From Candidatus Hydrogenedentota bacterium (GTDB lineage: Bacteria > Hydrogenedentota > Hydrogenedentia > Hydrogenedentales > CAITNO01), in NCBI GenBank assembly GCA_903822375.1, contig CAIJOU010000300.1, forward strand, positions 1 through 12,405: DNA of 12,405 nucleotides, in the 5' to 3' direction. The notes beneath the pieces were generated by a model that saw only the letters and a list, made by a program, of their open reading frames with translations, was not told the DNA's origin and made no database searches. Every line of letters begins with the position of its first letter. Positions within the stretch are counted from its first letter, which is position 1. This document shows, in pieces, positions 1 to 6,683 of the stretch. Both the position numbers and the translations under genes were made by a program.

Positions 1-410
1 CGCGGCCCGAGGGCATTCCGGCGGACGAGGTGCTCGGCGATGACGGGAACGGCTCGCTGTTCATCGGCACGAAGGGCATCGCGACCTCCGGCACCTACGG
101 CGCCAAGTCGCGCCTGCTGCCCGCGGCCAAGATGAAAGACTACAAACGTCCCGACCCGACCATTCCGCGCGTTCCGGGCGAGAACCCCTACCTCTACTGG
201 ATCAAGGCGTGCATCAACAACACCGTCGCCATGTCCGACTTCTCCTATGCGGGCCCGCTCACCGAAGTGGCCAACATGGGCAACGTGGCCCTGCTCGCGG
301 GCAAGAAGATTGAGTTCGATGTCGCCTCGATGAAGATCACGAACGACAAGAAGGCCAACCAGTACCTGACCAAGGAATACCGGAAGGGCTTCGACTTCAT
401 GCCGCTGTAA
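1..410 (+). CDS. Gfo/Idh/MocA family oxidoreductase, C-terminal fragment (5' truncated by window edge)
   Basis: Only the last 135 or so residues are present. The frame is open from base 3 and begins with RPEGIPADE, which aligns to the RPEGIPASE segment deep inside the next gene. The GTG at 30 is therefore internal, not a start. The visible part is the C-terminal alpha/beta region of a NAD(P)-dependent Gfo/Idh/MocA protein: FIGTKG, KSRLLPAAKMKD, then the conserved DFSYAGPLTEVANMGNVALL stretch and the end LTKEYRKGFDFMPL. The catalytic and Rossmann parts lie outside the window. By homology to the next gene it was probably a Tat-exported lipoprotein, but that end is not seen. Its last 204 bases differ from the same part of the next gene at only 12 positions by my count. 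A terminator hairpin follows 30 bases after the stop. Family assignment is firm; the substrate is unknown. Confidence 0.9.
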   Translation, partial: RPEGIPADEVLGDDGNGSLFIGTKGIATSGTYGAKSRLLPAAKMKDYKRPDPTIPRVPGENPYLYWIKACINNTVAMSDFSYAGPLTEVANMGNVALLAGKKIEFDVASMKITNDKKANQYLTKEYRKGFDFMPL

Positions 411-439
411 GCGCAAGGCGAACTGGCGCAAATTCACAG

Positions 440-478
440 GGCCCCGGCAGTCGTTGCGGCTGCCGGGGCCTTTCGCTT
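440..478 (+). terminator. Rho-independent terminator after the first oxidoreductase gene
   Basis: Perfect 11-bp G/C-rich inverted repeat, GGCCCCGGCAG (440-450) and CTGCCGGGGCC (460-470), with a 9-nt loop, followed by TTTCGCTT. It lies 30 nt after the TAA at 408-410, so it should end transcription of gene 1 and largely insulate gene 2. Confidence 0.85.
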
Positions 479-552
479 GGGTCCGGCCAACACCGTCCGC
501 ACTCCGGCGCGGTCCAATGTATTGAGAGCCCTTTCTTGCCCGGCACAAACAT

Positions 553-565
553 GGAGAAGCAGACC
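553..565 (+). promoter_or_regulatory. Shine-Dalgarno deciding the start of the Tat lipoprotein gene
   Basis: GGAGAAG at 553-559 sits 6 nt before ATG 566. The 18-base string covering it and the start codon (552-569) recurs exactly at 2039-2056 before the next paralogue. Conservation of this leader supports the internal ATG over the upstream TTG and ATG codons. Confidence 0.7.
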
Positions 566-1957
566 ATGAACATGCATGACATGACCCGGCGCGCGTTTCT
601 CACGGCGGCCACCTCCACTGCGGTGCTCGCAGGCTGCACGACGGGCAACCCCAAGCCCAACACCGCCAGGGTTGTCCCGCGCAAGGTCTCCCCGAACGGC
701 AGGCTGAACCTCGCCTGTATCGGCGCGGGCGGCAAGGGCAGGGACGACACCCTGAGTTGCGCCGCAGAGAAGGAACTGGTGAACATTGTCGCGCTGTGCG
801 ACGTGGACGACAAGAACGCCGAAGAAGCCTTCTACAAGCTTCCAAACGCGAAGCGGTACAAGGACTACCGCAAAATGCTTGAGGAAATGGACAAGGAGAT
901 TGACGCCTGCACCGTCACCACGCCGGACCACACCCACGCCCCGGCGGCTTACACCGCCATGATGATGGGCAAGCATGTCCGTGTGCAGAAGCCGCTCACG
1001 CATACCATCGCCGAGGCGCGCCTGCTGGCGAAGACGGCCAGGGAGACCGGCGTCGTCACCGCCATGGGCAACCAGGGCCATTCAGGTGATGGTATACGCG
1101 AACTGTGCGAACTGCTGTGGTCCGGTGCCGTCGGGGACATCAAGGAGGTCCACTTCTGGACCGACCGCCCCATCTGGCCGCAGGGCATCGACAAGCCCCT
1201 GCCTGAACAGGCTGTTCCTGCCACGATGGACTGGGACCTGTGGCTCGGCAGCGCGCCGGTCCGCCCCTTCAACCGCGGCTATGCTCCCTTCAAATGGCGC
1301 GGTTGGTGGGATTTCGGCTGCGGCGCCATCGGCGACATGGCCTGTCACATTATGGACTCCGCCTTCTGGGCGCTCTACCTGGGCGCGGCGCCGAAATACT
1401 CCGTCGAGGCGGTCAGACAGGAGGGCATGACCGCGCAGACCGCCCCGCTGAAATCCATCATCAAGTACGAGTTCCCCGCCCGCAAGACCGAGAAGGGTGA
1501 CATGCCGCCCGTTGCCTACTACTGGTACGACGGCAAGCTCAAGCCGCCCCGTCCCGAGGGAATCCCCGCCAGTGAAGATATGGGAGACGAGACAAACGGA
1601 ACGATATTCATCGGCACCAAAGGCGTGGCCATCGCCGGGAGCCATGGCAGCAAGTCGCGCCTGCTGCCTGCGGCCAGGATGAAGGACTTCAAACGGCCCG
1701 ATCCCACCATCCCGCGTGTCGAGGGCGAAAACTCGTACCGCCACTGGCTCAAAGCGTGCATCAACGGCACCGCCGCCATGTCCGACTTTTCCTATGCGGG
1801 TCCGCTCACCGAAGTGGCCAACATGGGCAACGTGGCCCTGCTCGCGGGCAAGAAGATTGAGTTCGACGTCGCCTCGATGAAAATCACGAACGACAAGAAG
1901 GCCAACCAGCACCTGACCAAGGAATACCGGAAACCTTTCGACTTCATGCCGCTGTAA
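566..1957 (+). CDS. Tat-exported lipoprotein oxidoreductase, Gfo/Idh/MocA family
   Basis: Predicted 463-aa NAD(P)-dependent oxidoreductase of the Gfo/Idh/MocA family, whose members act on sugars, inositols or glycans. The N-terminus carries a twin-arginine motif, TRRAFL (7-12), and a lipobox, LAGC (21-24), so the folded enzyme is probably exported by Tat and lipid-anchored at Cys24. Then come a Rossmann loop IGAGGKG (52-58), acidic CDVDD (78-82), TPDHTHAPAAY (119-129), QKPLTHT (141-147, the usual EKP site with Gln for Glu), NQGHS (169-173), WDLWLG, and GCGAIGDMACHIMD (251-264) with likely catalytic His261. The frame also allows TTG 536 and ATG 551. I chose ATG 566 because GGAGAAG (553-559) sits 6 nt upstream, and because the next paralogue keeps this Shine-Dalgarno and this ATG but has TTG in place of ATG 551. 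Its 3' end is nearly identical to gene 1 and its 5' end to gene 3. The substrate is not recognisable. Confidence 0.93.
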   Translation: MNMHDMTRRAFLTAATSTAVLAGCTTGNPKPNTARVVPRKVSPNGRLNLACIGAGGKGRDDTLSCAAEKELVNIVALCDVDDKNAEEAFYKLPNAKRYKDYRKMLEEMDKEIDACTVTTPDHTHAPAAYTAMMMGKHVRVQKPLTHTIAEARLLAKTARETGVVTAMGNQGHSGDGIRELCELLWSGAVGDIKEVHFWTDRPIWPQGIDKPLPEQAVPATMDWDLWLGSAPVRPFNRGYAPFKWRGWWDFGCGAIGDMACHIMDSAFWALYLGAAPKYSVEAVRQEGMTAQTAPLKSIIKYEFPARKTEKGDMPPVAYYWYDGKLKPPRPEGIPASEDMGDETNGTIFIGTKGVAIAGSHGSKSRLLPAARMKDFKRPDPTIPRVEGENSYRHWLKACINGTAAMSDFSYAGPLTEVANMGNVALLAGKKIEFDVASMKITNDKKANQHLTKEYRKPFDFMPL

Positions 1958-1986
1958 TCACGCGGCACACCGGCGTAAACTTTAGT

Positions 1987-2022
1987 GCCCCGGCGGTTAT
2001 CAGGGCGGCCGGGCTGTTCTTA
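1987..2022 (+). terminator. Imperfect terminator-like hairpin after the second oxidoreductase gene
   Basis: GCCCCGGC (1987-1994) can pair with GCCGGGC (2008-2014), with one bulged C, followed by TGTTCTT. It lies about 30 nt after the stop, the same position as the perfect hairpin after gene 1, and the flanking bases are similar (GGCGCAAATTCA there, GGCGTAAACTTT here). It is probably a decayed copy of that terminator and may be leaky. Confidence 0.45.
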
Positions 2023-2052
2023 CACACGGATACAGAATTGGAGAAGCAGACC

Positions 2053-3432
2053 ATGAGCATGAACGAAATGACCCGGCGCGCGTTTCTTGCGGCGGCCACC
2101 TCCACCGCGGTCCTGACGGGCTGCGCCACGGGCAACCCGAAGCCCAACACGGCCAAGGTGGTGCCGGGCAAAGTATCGCCCAACGAGAAACTGAATGTGG
2201 CCGGCATCGGCGTCGGCGGCAAGGGCACACAGGACATCCTGTCGTTTACGCGAGAGAACATTGTGGCCATCTGCGACGTCGATCTGGGCCACGCCGAGGA
2301 GACCGTCTACCGTCTGCCCAAGGCCAAGCAGTACCAGGACTACCGCAAGATGCTGGACGAAATGGGCGGCCAGATCGATGCGGTCACCGTGACCACGCCG
2401 GACCATACCCACGCGCCCGCAGCCTACATGGCCATGAAACTGGGCAAGCATGTTTACGTGCAGAAACCGTTGACCCACACGGTCGCCGAGGCGCGGCTGC
2501 TGGCCAAGACCGCCCGCGAGATGAAGGTCATGACGCAGATGGGCAATCAGGGCCATTCGGGTAACGGCGTGCGTGAGCTGGCCGAGATGCTTTGGGCCGG
2601 TGCCGCGGGCAAAGTGCACACGGTGCATGTGTGGACCAACCGCCCCGGCGCCCGCTGGCCGCAGGGCATTTCGGCACCCCCCGCACCGGGCGAGCCCATT
2701 CCGCCGACGATGGACTGGAATCTGTGGCTCGGCACCGCCGCCGAGCGCCCGTTCAGCAAGTCCTACGCCCCCTTTAAATGGCGCGGCTGGATTCCCTTCG
2801 GCTGCGGCGGACTGGGCGACATGGGCTGCCATATCATGGACCCGGCGGTTTTCGCGCTGAAGCTGAACGAGGTCAAGACGTTTACGGTCGAACCGGTGAA
2901 GGCGTTAAACTTTAACACGGAAACCTTCCCGGCCAACGTAATCGTCAAGTACTGTTTCCCCGCGCGCGGCGACATGCCCGCCCTTGAGATGTTCTGGTAT
3001 GAGAACGGCGAGAAGCCGCCCCGCCCCGAGGGAATTCCCGCCGACCAGAAACTCGGCGACAGCGACGGTGCCAACGGCGCGCTGTACATCGGCGACAAGG
3101 GGATTCTCACCACCGGCACCTACGGCGGCGACGCGCGTCTGCTGCCCGATGAAAAGATGAAGGCCTACACGCCGCCCGCGCAAACCTTGGAGCGCATTTC
3201 CGGCGAAAATCATTACCGCAACTTCGCCGACGCATGCAGGACCGGAAAGCCCGCGGTGTCCAACTTCGACTACGCCGCGCCTTTCACCGAGATGCTGCTT
3301 TTCGGCAACATCGCCGTGCTGGCGGGCAAGAAGGTGGAGTACAACCGCGAAAAGATGCAGGTCACAAGCGACCCGGCACTCAATCATCTTCTTACCAAGG
3401 AATACCGCAAGGGCTGGGAACTGCCGGTGTGA
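2053..3432 (+). CDS. Tat-exported lipoprotein oxidoreductase, Gfo/Idh/MocA family (paralogue)
   Basis: Predicted 459-aa paralogue of the preceding gene, homologous along its whole length. The leader is almost the same: TRRAFL (7-12) twin-arginine motif and lipobox LTGC (21-24), so Tat export and lipid anchoring at Cys24 are likely. Visible family motifs are GIGVGGKG (51-58), CDVD (74-77), TPDHTHAPAAY (115-125), QKPLTHT (137-143), NQGHS, WNLWLG, and GCGGLGDMGCHIMD with probable catalytic His260. The C-terminal third differs more from its neighbours and ends in LTKEYRKGWELPV. Start ATG 2053 has GGAGAAG (2040-2046) 6 nt upstream; the in-frame TTG at 2038 overlaps that ribosome-binding site and is unlikely. 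It follows gene 2 by 95 bases and precedes a REP-like element. It probably acts on a related but different substrate from gene 2; which one cannot be told. Confidence 0.93.
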   Translation: MSMNEMTRRAFLAAATSTAVLTGCATGNPKPNTAKVVPGKVSPNEKLNVAGIGVGGKGTQDILSFTRENIVAICDVDLGHAEETVYRLPKAKQYQDYRKMLDEMGGQIDAVTVTTPDHTHAPAAYMAMKLGKHVYVQKPLTHTVAEARLLAKTAREMKVMTQMGNQGHSGNGVRELAEMLWAGAAGKVHTVHVWTNRPGARWPQGISAPPAPGEPIPPTMDWNLWLGTAAERPFSKSYAPFKWRGWIPFGCGGLGDMGCHIMDPAVFALKLNEVKTFTVEPVKALNFNTETFPANVIVKYCFPARGDMPALEMFWYENGEKPPRPEGIPADQKLGDSDGANGALYIGDKGILTTGTYGGDARLLPDEKMKAYTPPAQTLERISGENHYRNFADACRTGKPAVSNFDYAAPFTEMLLFGNIAVLAGKKVEYNREKMQVTSDPALNHLLTKEYRKGWELPV

Positions 3433-3440
3433 CCATAATC

Positions 3441-3491
3441 GTGGCATGGGCGTCCCGCCCATGGTCTTCACGGGCGGGACGCCCGTGCCAC
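3441..3491. repeat. REP-like double palindrome between two oxidoreductase genes
   Basis: Bases 3441-3461 and 3471-3491 form a 21-base inverted repeat, GTGGCATGGGCGTCCCGCCC against the complement of CGGGCGGGACGCCCGTGCCAC, with one G.T pair, one end mismatch and a 9-nt centre. Each arm also contains its own hairpin: ATGGGCG-TCC-CGCCCAT (3446-3462) and CGGGCG-GGA-CGCCCG (3471-3485). The element can thus fold as two small hairpins or one long one, as REP/BIME elements do. It lies wholly between the stop at 3432 and the next start. I recall similar GGGCGTCCCGCCC palindromes in Verrucomicrobiota/Planctomycetota-type genomes, often mistranslated as 'GVPP...GGTPVPR' peptides. It may stabilise upstream mRNA or attenuate transcription. 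Confidence 0.8.
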
Positions 3492-3520
3492 GCAAGCGTC
3501 CTCTCGAAGGGACACGTTGC

Positions 3521-4867
3521 ATGCCCGACAAAACCCGCTATGCCATAGTCGGTACCGGCGGCCGTCATGAGATGTACCGGGACGCCATCCTGGGCGAATA
3601 CGCCGCCCGCGCCGAACTCACCGGCCTTTGCGACAATAACGCGGGGCGTGCGCGGCTCTCTGCCGGGCGCGCCGCGGAGTTGACTGGCGTGACGCCGCCG
3701 GTCTATGCCGACACCGACTTTGACCGCATGATTGCCGACACCCGGCCCGACACGGTCATAGTCACTTCGCGCGACAGCACCCACGACCGTTACATCCGCC
3801 GCGCGATGGAACTGGGCTGCAATGTAATTACCGAAAAGCCCATGACCACCGATGCGGAGAAATGTCGCCGTGTGCTGGAGACCCAACGCGCCACCGGCCG
3901 TTCCCTGCGCATTACCTTCAACTACCGCTACTCGCCTCCGCGCACCCAAATAAAAGATCTGCTCCAGTCCGGCATCATAGGCGAAGTGCTCTCCGTCGAC
4001 TTCCACTGGATGCTGGACATCCACCACGGCGCCGACTACTTTCGCCGCTGGCACCGCAACCGCGAAAATTCCGGCAGCCTGCTCGTTCACAAGGCCACGC
4101 ACCATTTCGACCTCGTCAACTGGTGGCTCGGCACCGTGCCGCAATCAGTCTATGCAACCGGCCGACGCGCCTTCTACCGGCCCGAGACTGCCGGGCGCTA
4201 CGGCCTCGACAAGCGCGCCGAGCGCTGCCACGGCTGCCCCGAGGCAGCCCGCTGCCCGTTCTTCCTCGACATGGCGGCCAACCCCTGCCTCAAAGCGCTC
4301 TACCTGGACCAGGAAGAATATGACGGCTACCATCGGGACCAGTGCGTGTTCAGCGACCGCATCGACATCAAGGACAGTGTTGCGCTCACCGTGGACTACC
4401 AAAACGGGGCGCGCATGAGCTATTCGCTCAACGCCTTTATGCCCTGGGAGGGCTACTGCATCGTGTTCAACGGCTCCAAGGGGCGGCTGGAGCACAAGAC
4501 CGAGGAAACGGTCTATGTCAACGGAGACGGCAGCGTTCCCGGCGCGGTCAAGCCGGAGGGCACGTGGATTCGTGTGTATCCCCATTTCGCCGCAGCCTAT
4601 GAAATCCCCGTGTGGGAAGCCGTCGGCGGTCATGGCGGCGGCGATGATCTGCTGCTGCGTGACCTGTTCAATCCCGACGCAGCCCCCGACCCCTGGATGC
4701 GCCGCGCCGACCATCGCGGCGGGGCGTGGTCCATCCTTACAGGCATCGCCGCAAACGTTTCCCTGCGCGAACAGCGCCGCGTAACTGCTGACGAGCTGGT
4801 TCCCGGCCTGGAAATGCCCGACTACCCGCCGATGCCCGCCGCAACGGACCCGCTGCCGTTGCGCTGA
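3521..4867 (+). CDS. Cytoplasmic Gfo/Idh/MocA family oxidoreductase with cysteine cluster
   Basis: Predicted 448-aa NAD(P)-dependent oxidoreductase from a different branch of the Gfo/Idh/MocA family, with no signal peptide. Motifs: Rossmann loop IVGTGGRHEMY (9-19), CDNN (37-40), TSRDSTHDRYI, the classic TEKPMTTD (104-111), NYRYSPPR, and LLVHKATHHFDLVNWW (187-202) with the likely catalytic His194/His195. A Cys-rich insertion follows (Cys236, 239, 245, 256, 275; CHGCPEAARC). As I recall, related members of this branch carry similar cysteines before the conserved D-x-x-D-S-V-A-L strand, so a structural metal site is possible but unproven. Start: the frame is open back to ATG 3446, but that reads through the REP-like palindrome. 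ATG 3521 has AAGGG (3507-3511) 9 nt upstream and begins right before the Rossmann fold, so I prefer it. It probably works on the same class of substrate as the exported paralogues, inside the cell. Confidence 0.92.
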   Translation: MPDKTRYAIVGTGGRHEMYRDAILGEYAARAELTGLCDNNAGRARLSAGRAAELTGVTPPVYADTDFDRMIADTRPDTVIVTSRDSTHDRYIRRAMELGCNVITEKPMTTDAEKCRRVLETQRATGRSLRITFNYRYSPPRTQIKDLLQSGIIGEVLSVDFHWMLDIHHGADYFRRWHRNRENSGSLLVHKATHHFDLVNWWLGTVPQSVYATGRRAFYRPETAGRYGLDKRAERCHGCPEAARCPFFLDMAANPCLKALYLDQEEYDGYHRDQCVFSDRIDIKDSVALTVDYQNGARMSYSLNAFMPWEGYCIVFNGSKGRLEHKTEETVYVNGDGSVPGAVKPEGTWIRVYPHFAAAYEIPVWEAVGGHGGGDDLLLRDLFNPDAAPDPWMRRADHRGGAWSILTGIAANVSLREQRRVTADELVPGLEMPDYPPMPAATDPLPLR

Positions 4868-4873
4868 TCCTGT

Positions 4874-6397
4874 TTACGCCCCTTCGTTGGGGTCCGCAGG
4901 CGGAACGTCCTGCATCGAACCATCTTCCACGGGGATGGAGGGCATTCGGTTGCTGCGCCGCCGTAATTGTGCCAACATCCAGCCTGCTGCACCCACGCCG
5001 ATGAGCAGCAGTCCAAAAGTGCCGTAGCGTGAAACAGGCAGCCTTTTCGCCAGGAGAACAGCGGACTTGTCGGCATTGAGGTTGTCGTCAGCCTGTGCAA
5101 AGAGCCAGTCCTGCACTCGGTGCTTCTCGCCGGGACCGAGGGTGAAGGTCTCAAGTACTTTTCCGGACAGAGACAGTGCCTGAAAGGCATAGCGGACCAC
5201 CGGCGGTTGGGGCACGCGCCGGTAGCGGAGCGTGCTTTCTCCGTGGCGCACGGCCAGGCCCTCACGGAGGCGCAGGAGTTCGCCGTCACCGACGGAGACG
5301 GCGGCCATCCACACGGGCGCGCCCCGCAGCCCCACGGGAAGGCCCTGCAGCATGACCTGGTCCAGACGGAAGCGCAGGTCCGGCGTTGCGTCCCATTCGC
5401 CGCCTTCCTCCAAGCGAACGGGTCCGAAAGCATGATCGGGACCAAAGGATTGCACCCATGCGGCACCGTCGCGCCAGGCGCGCGCCACAATAATCAGGGG
5501 CATCGCCGCAGGATATTCGAAACGCAGGCCTTCCTGTGGTGCCGGGGCATTGGCGGGCACCACCAAGCGCCGCGCCTGGCCGGCTTTCTTGACGCCCACA
5601 GTGATGGAGGGCGGCTTTTCGGGCCCGGTGTTGACTGCGAGGAGCACGTATTCCGTGCCGTCGCCGAGCGTTTCGCCGGTTCCCGGCGTGAAGGAGTCAA
5701 ACCAGTGCACACGTCCCTTTTCGGCAACCGACCAACGGGCGGCGTCCAGGCCGGGACGGGTGGGCGGAAGCCCGGCCTTGGCGGTATCCTCCGATTCCGC
5801 CCAATCCAAACGCAGAGCCATTTCAGGGGGGAGCATGGTCCACTGTCCCGCCTCGGTAAAAAGGCCCTGGACCCAGTCCTTTGTCTGGTTGCGCAGGAAG
5901 GAGAATGCGGCCATGCGCCGTCCCGACGGGGCACGCACCAGGCCTGCCCATGGCTCAACGGAACGGATGGTGCAGACACCCACGTCAAGCGGGAGGGAGA
6001 CACCCGGGCGGGCATCCGATGTGAGGGTGACACCGGAACCCGCAGTCACCTCAATGACGTCTCGTTCGCTGATGGGGGCAAGGGTGTTGACTTCGTTCAG
6101 GCGAAGTCGCAGCCCAAGGGATGTCGCGTCATAGGCTTTCTTGCTGTCGAAAAGGGAGCGTGCGGCCTGCGGATTGTCGAGAGGCAGCACGTTCAGCGGC
6201 ATGTTGCGGGTAAGTGAAAAGGACATCCCTTCCGCACTTGGGCGCAATGCGAGCGATTCGGTGCGCAGTTTTGCAACGATAACACGCCCCTCAAAGGCTG
6301 TTATCCTGCCCAGAACAGCACCCACCACGACGGCAAGGATGCCGAGGTAAAAGAAACCGGCACAGGTGCGAAGCATGATCCCGTAATGCATGCGCAT
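4874..6397 (-). CDS. Membrane protein of unknown function, two TM helices around a large external domain
   Basis: A 507-aa protein I do not recognise. It has a hydrophobic helix near the N-terminus (about 9-30, FFYLGILAVVVGAVLG), roughly 430 residues without hydrophobic helices, and a second helix near the C-terminus (about 459-477, GTFGLLLIGVGAAGWML). Then come RRR and an acidic/proline-rich tail of 26 residues. By the positive-inside rule the big domain should face outward. That domain is rich in beta-like segments with two similar-looking stretches (VRAPSGRRMAAFSF and LRGAPVWMAAVSV), perhaps an internal repeat. The layout recalls ResB-like cytochrome c biogenesis proteins, but I see no diagnostic motif. 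The start is uncertain: ATG 6397 lacks a good Shine-Dalgarno; ATG 6376, just before the helix, is an alternative. Its 3' end lies 6 bases from the convergent oxidoreductase gene. A 365-codon + strand frame inside it looks like an antisense shadow. Confidence 0.72.
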   Translation of the reverse strand: MRMHYGIMLRTCAGFFYLGILAVVVGAVLGRITAFEGRVIVAKLRTESLALRPSAEGMSFSLTRNMPLNVLPLDNPQAARSLFDSKKAYDATSLGLRLRLNEVNTLAPISERDVIEVTAGSGVTLTSDARPGVSLPLDVGVCTIRSVEPWAGLVRAPSGRRMAAFSFLRNQTKDWVQGLFTEAGQWTMLPPEMALRLDWAESEDTAKAGLPPTRPGLDAARWSVAEKGRVHWFDSFTPGTGETLGDGTEYVLLAVNTGPEKPPSITVGVKKAGQARRLVVPANAPAPQEGLRFEYPAAMPLIIVARAWRDGAAWVQSFGPDHAFGPVRLEEGGEWDATPDLRFRLDQVMLQGLPVGLRGAPVWMAAVSVGDGELLRLREGLAVRHGESTLRYRRVPQPPVVRYAFQALSLSGKVLETFTLGPGEKHRVQDWLFAQADDNLNADKSAVLLAKRLPVSRYGTFGLLLIGVGAAGWMLAQLRRRSNRMPSIPVEDGSMQDVPPADPNEGA

Positions 6398-6614
6398 AGT
6401 ATGGCCCCGCGGCGGTTATCGGTGCAATGCGGCGGTCTTTTTTGGCCCTGATTCAGCTGCGAGGAAGCGGCGAATTTGGAGGAACAGGACGCTGCGGGGC
6501 CGTGTGAATGCGGCAGGGGAGACCGTCAGCCACAGGAACGGAGCAAGAGGAACGTATCCCGGGTGCGGGTGGCGCATTGGGATTACCCAAGACCAGTCAG
6601 TCGCAGGAGACAGG

Positions 6615-6660
6615 CGGGCAGAAAGAACCAGCCGCCGACTGGTTACCCAGTCGGCGGCTG
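6615..6660 (-). terminator. Rho-independent terminator of the Ig-like surface protein gene
   Basis: Perfect 13-bp arms, CAGCCGCCGACTG (6629-6641) and CAGTCGGCGGCTG (6648-6660), plus one more G-C pair, leave a 4-nt loop. Read on the - strand the hairpin begins 23 nt after the stop of the 6684-7880 gene and is followed by GGTTCTTTCTG. It separates that gene from the membrane protein gene downstream. The remaining spacer, 6398-6628, shows no convincing gene. Confidence 0.88.
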
Positions 6661-6683
6661 GAATGGTCTATCAGGTTATGAAC

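Noticed and set aside
1082..1912. - strand frame (276 codons) antisense to the second oxidoreductase gene
   Set aside because: The + strand has all family motifs; the antisense product has none.
3446..3520. Upstream start ATG 3446 for the cytoplasmic oxidoreductase
   Set aside because: The added 25 residues are the translation of the REP-like palindrome, and a good Shine-Dalgarno precedes ATG 3521.
3392..4144. Long - strand frame (250 codons) across the REP-like element and the fourth oxidoreductase gene
   Set aside because: It lies antisense to clear Gfo/Idh/MocA motifs and translates the palindrome into the usual spurious peptide.
4879..4892. CCCC-TTCGTT-GGGG hairpin between the convergent genes at 4867/4874
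   Set aside because: Only four base pairs and no T tract on either strand; too weak to call a terminator.
5120..6217. Long + strand frame (365 codons) inside the 507-aa membrane protein gene
   Set aside because: It has no signal, domain or ribosome-binding site and an odd Gly/Arg/His-rich mix, while the opposite strand encodes a protein with proper membrane helices. Antisense frames like this are common in GC-rich DNA.
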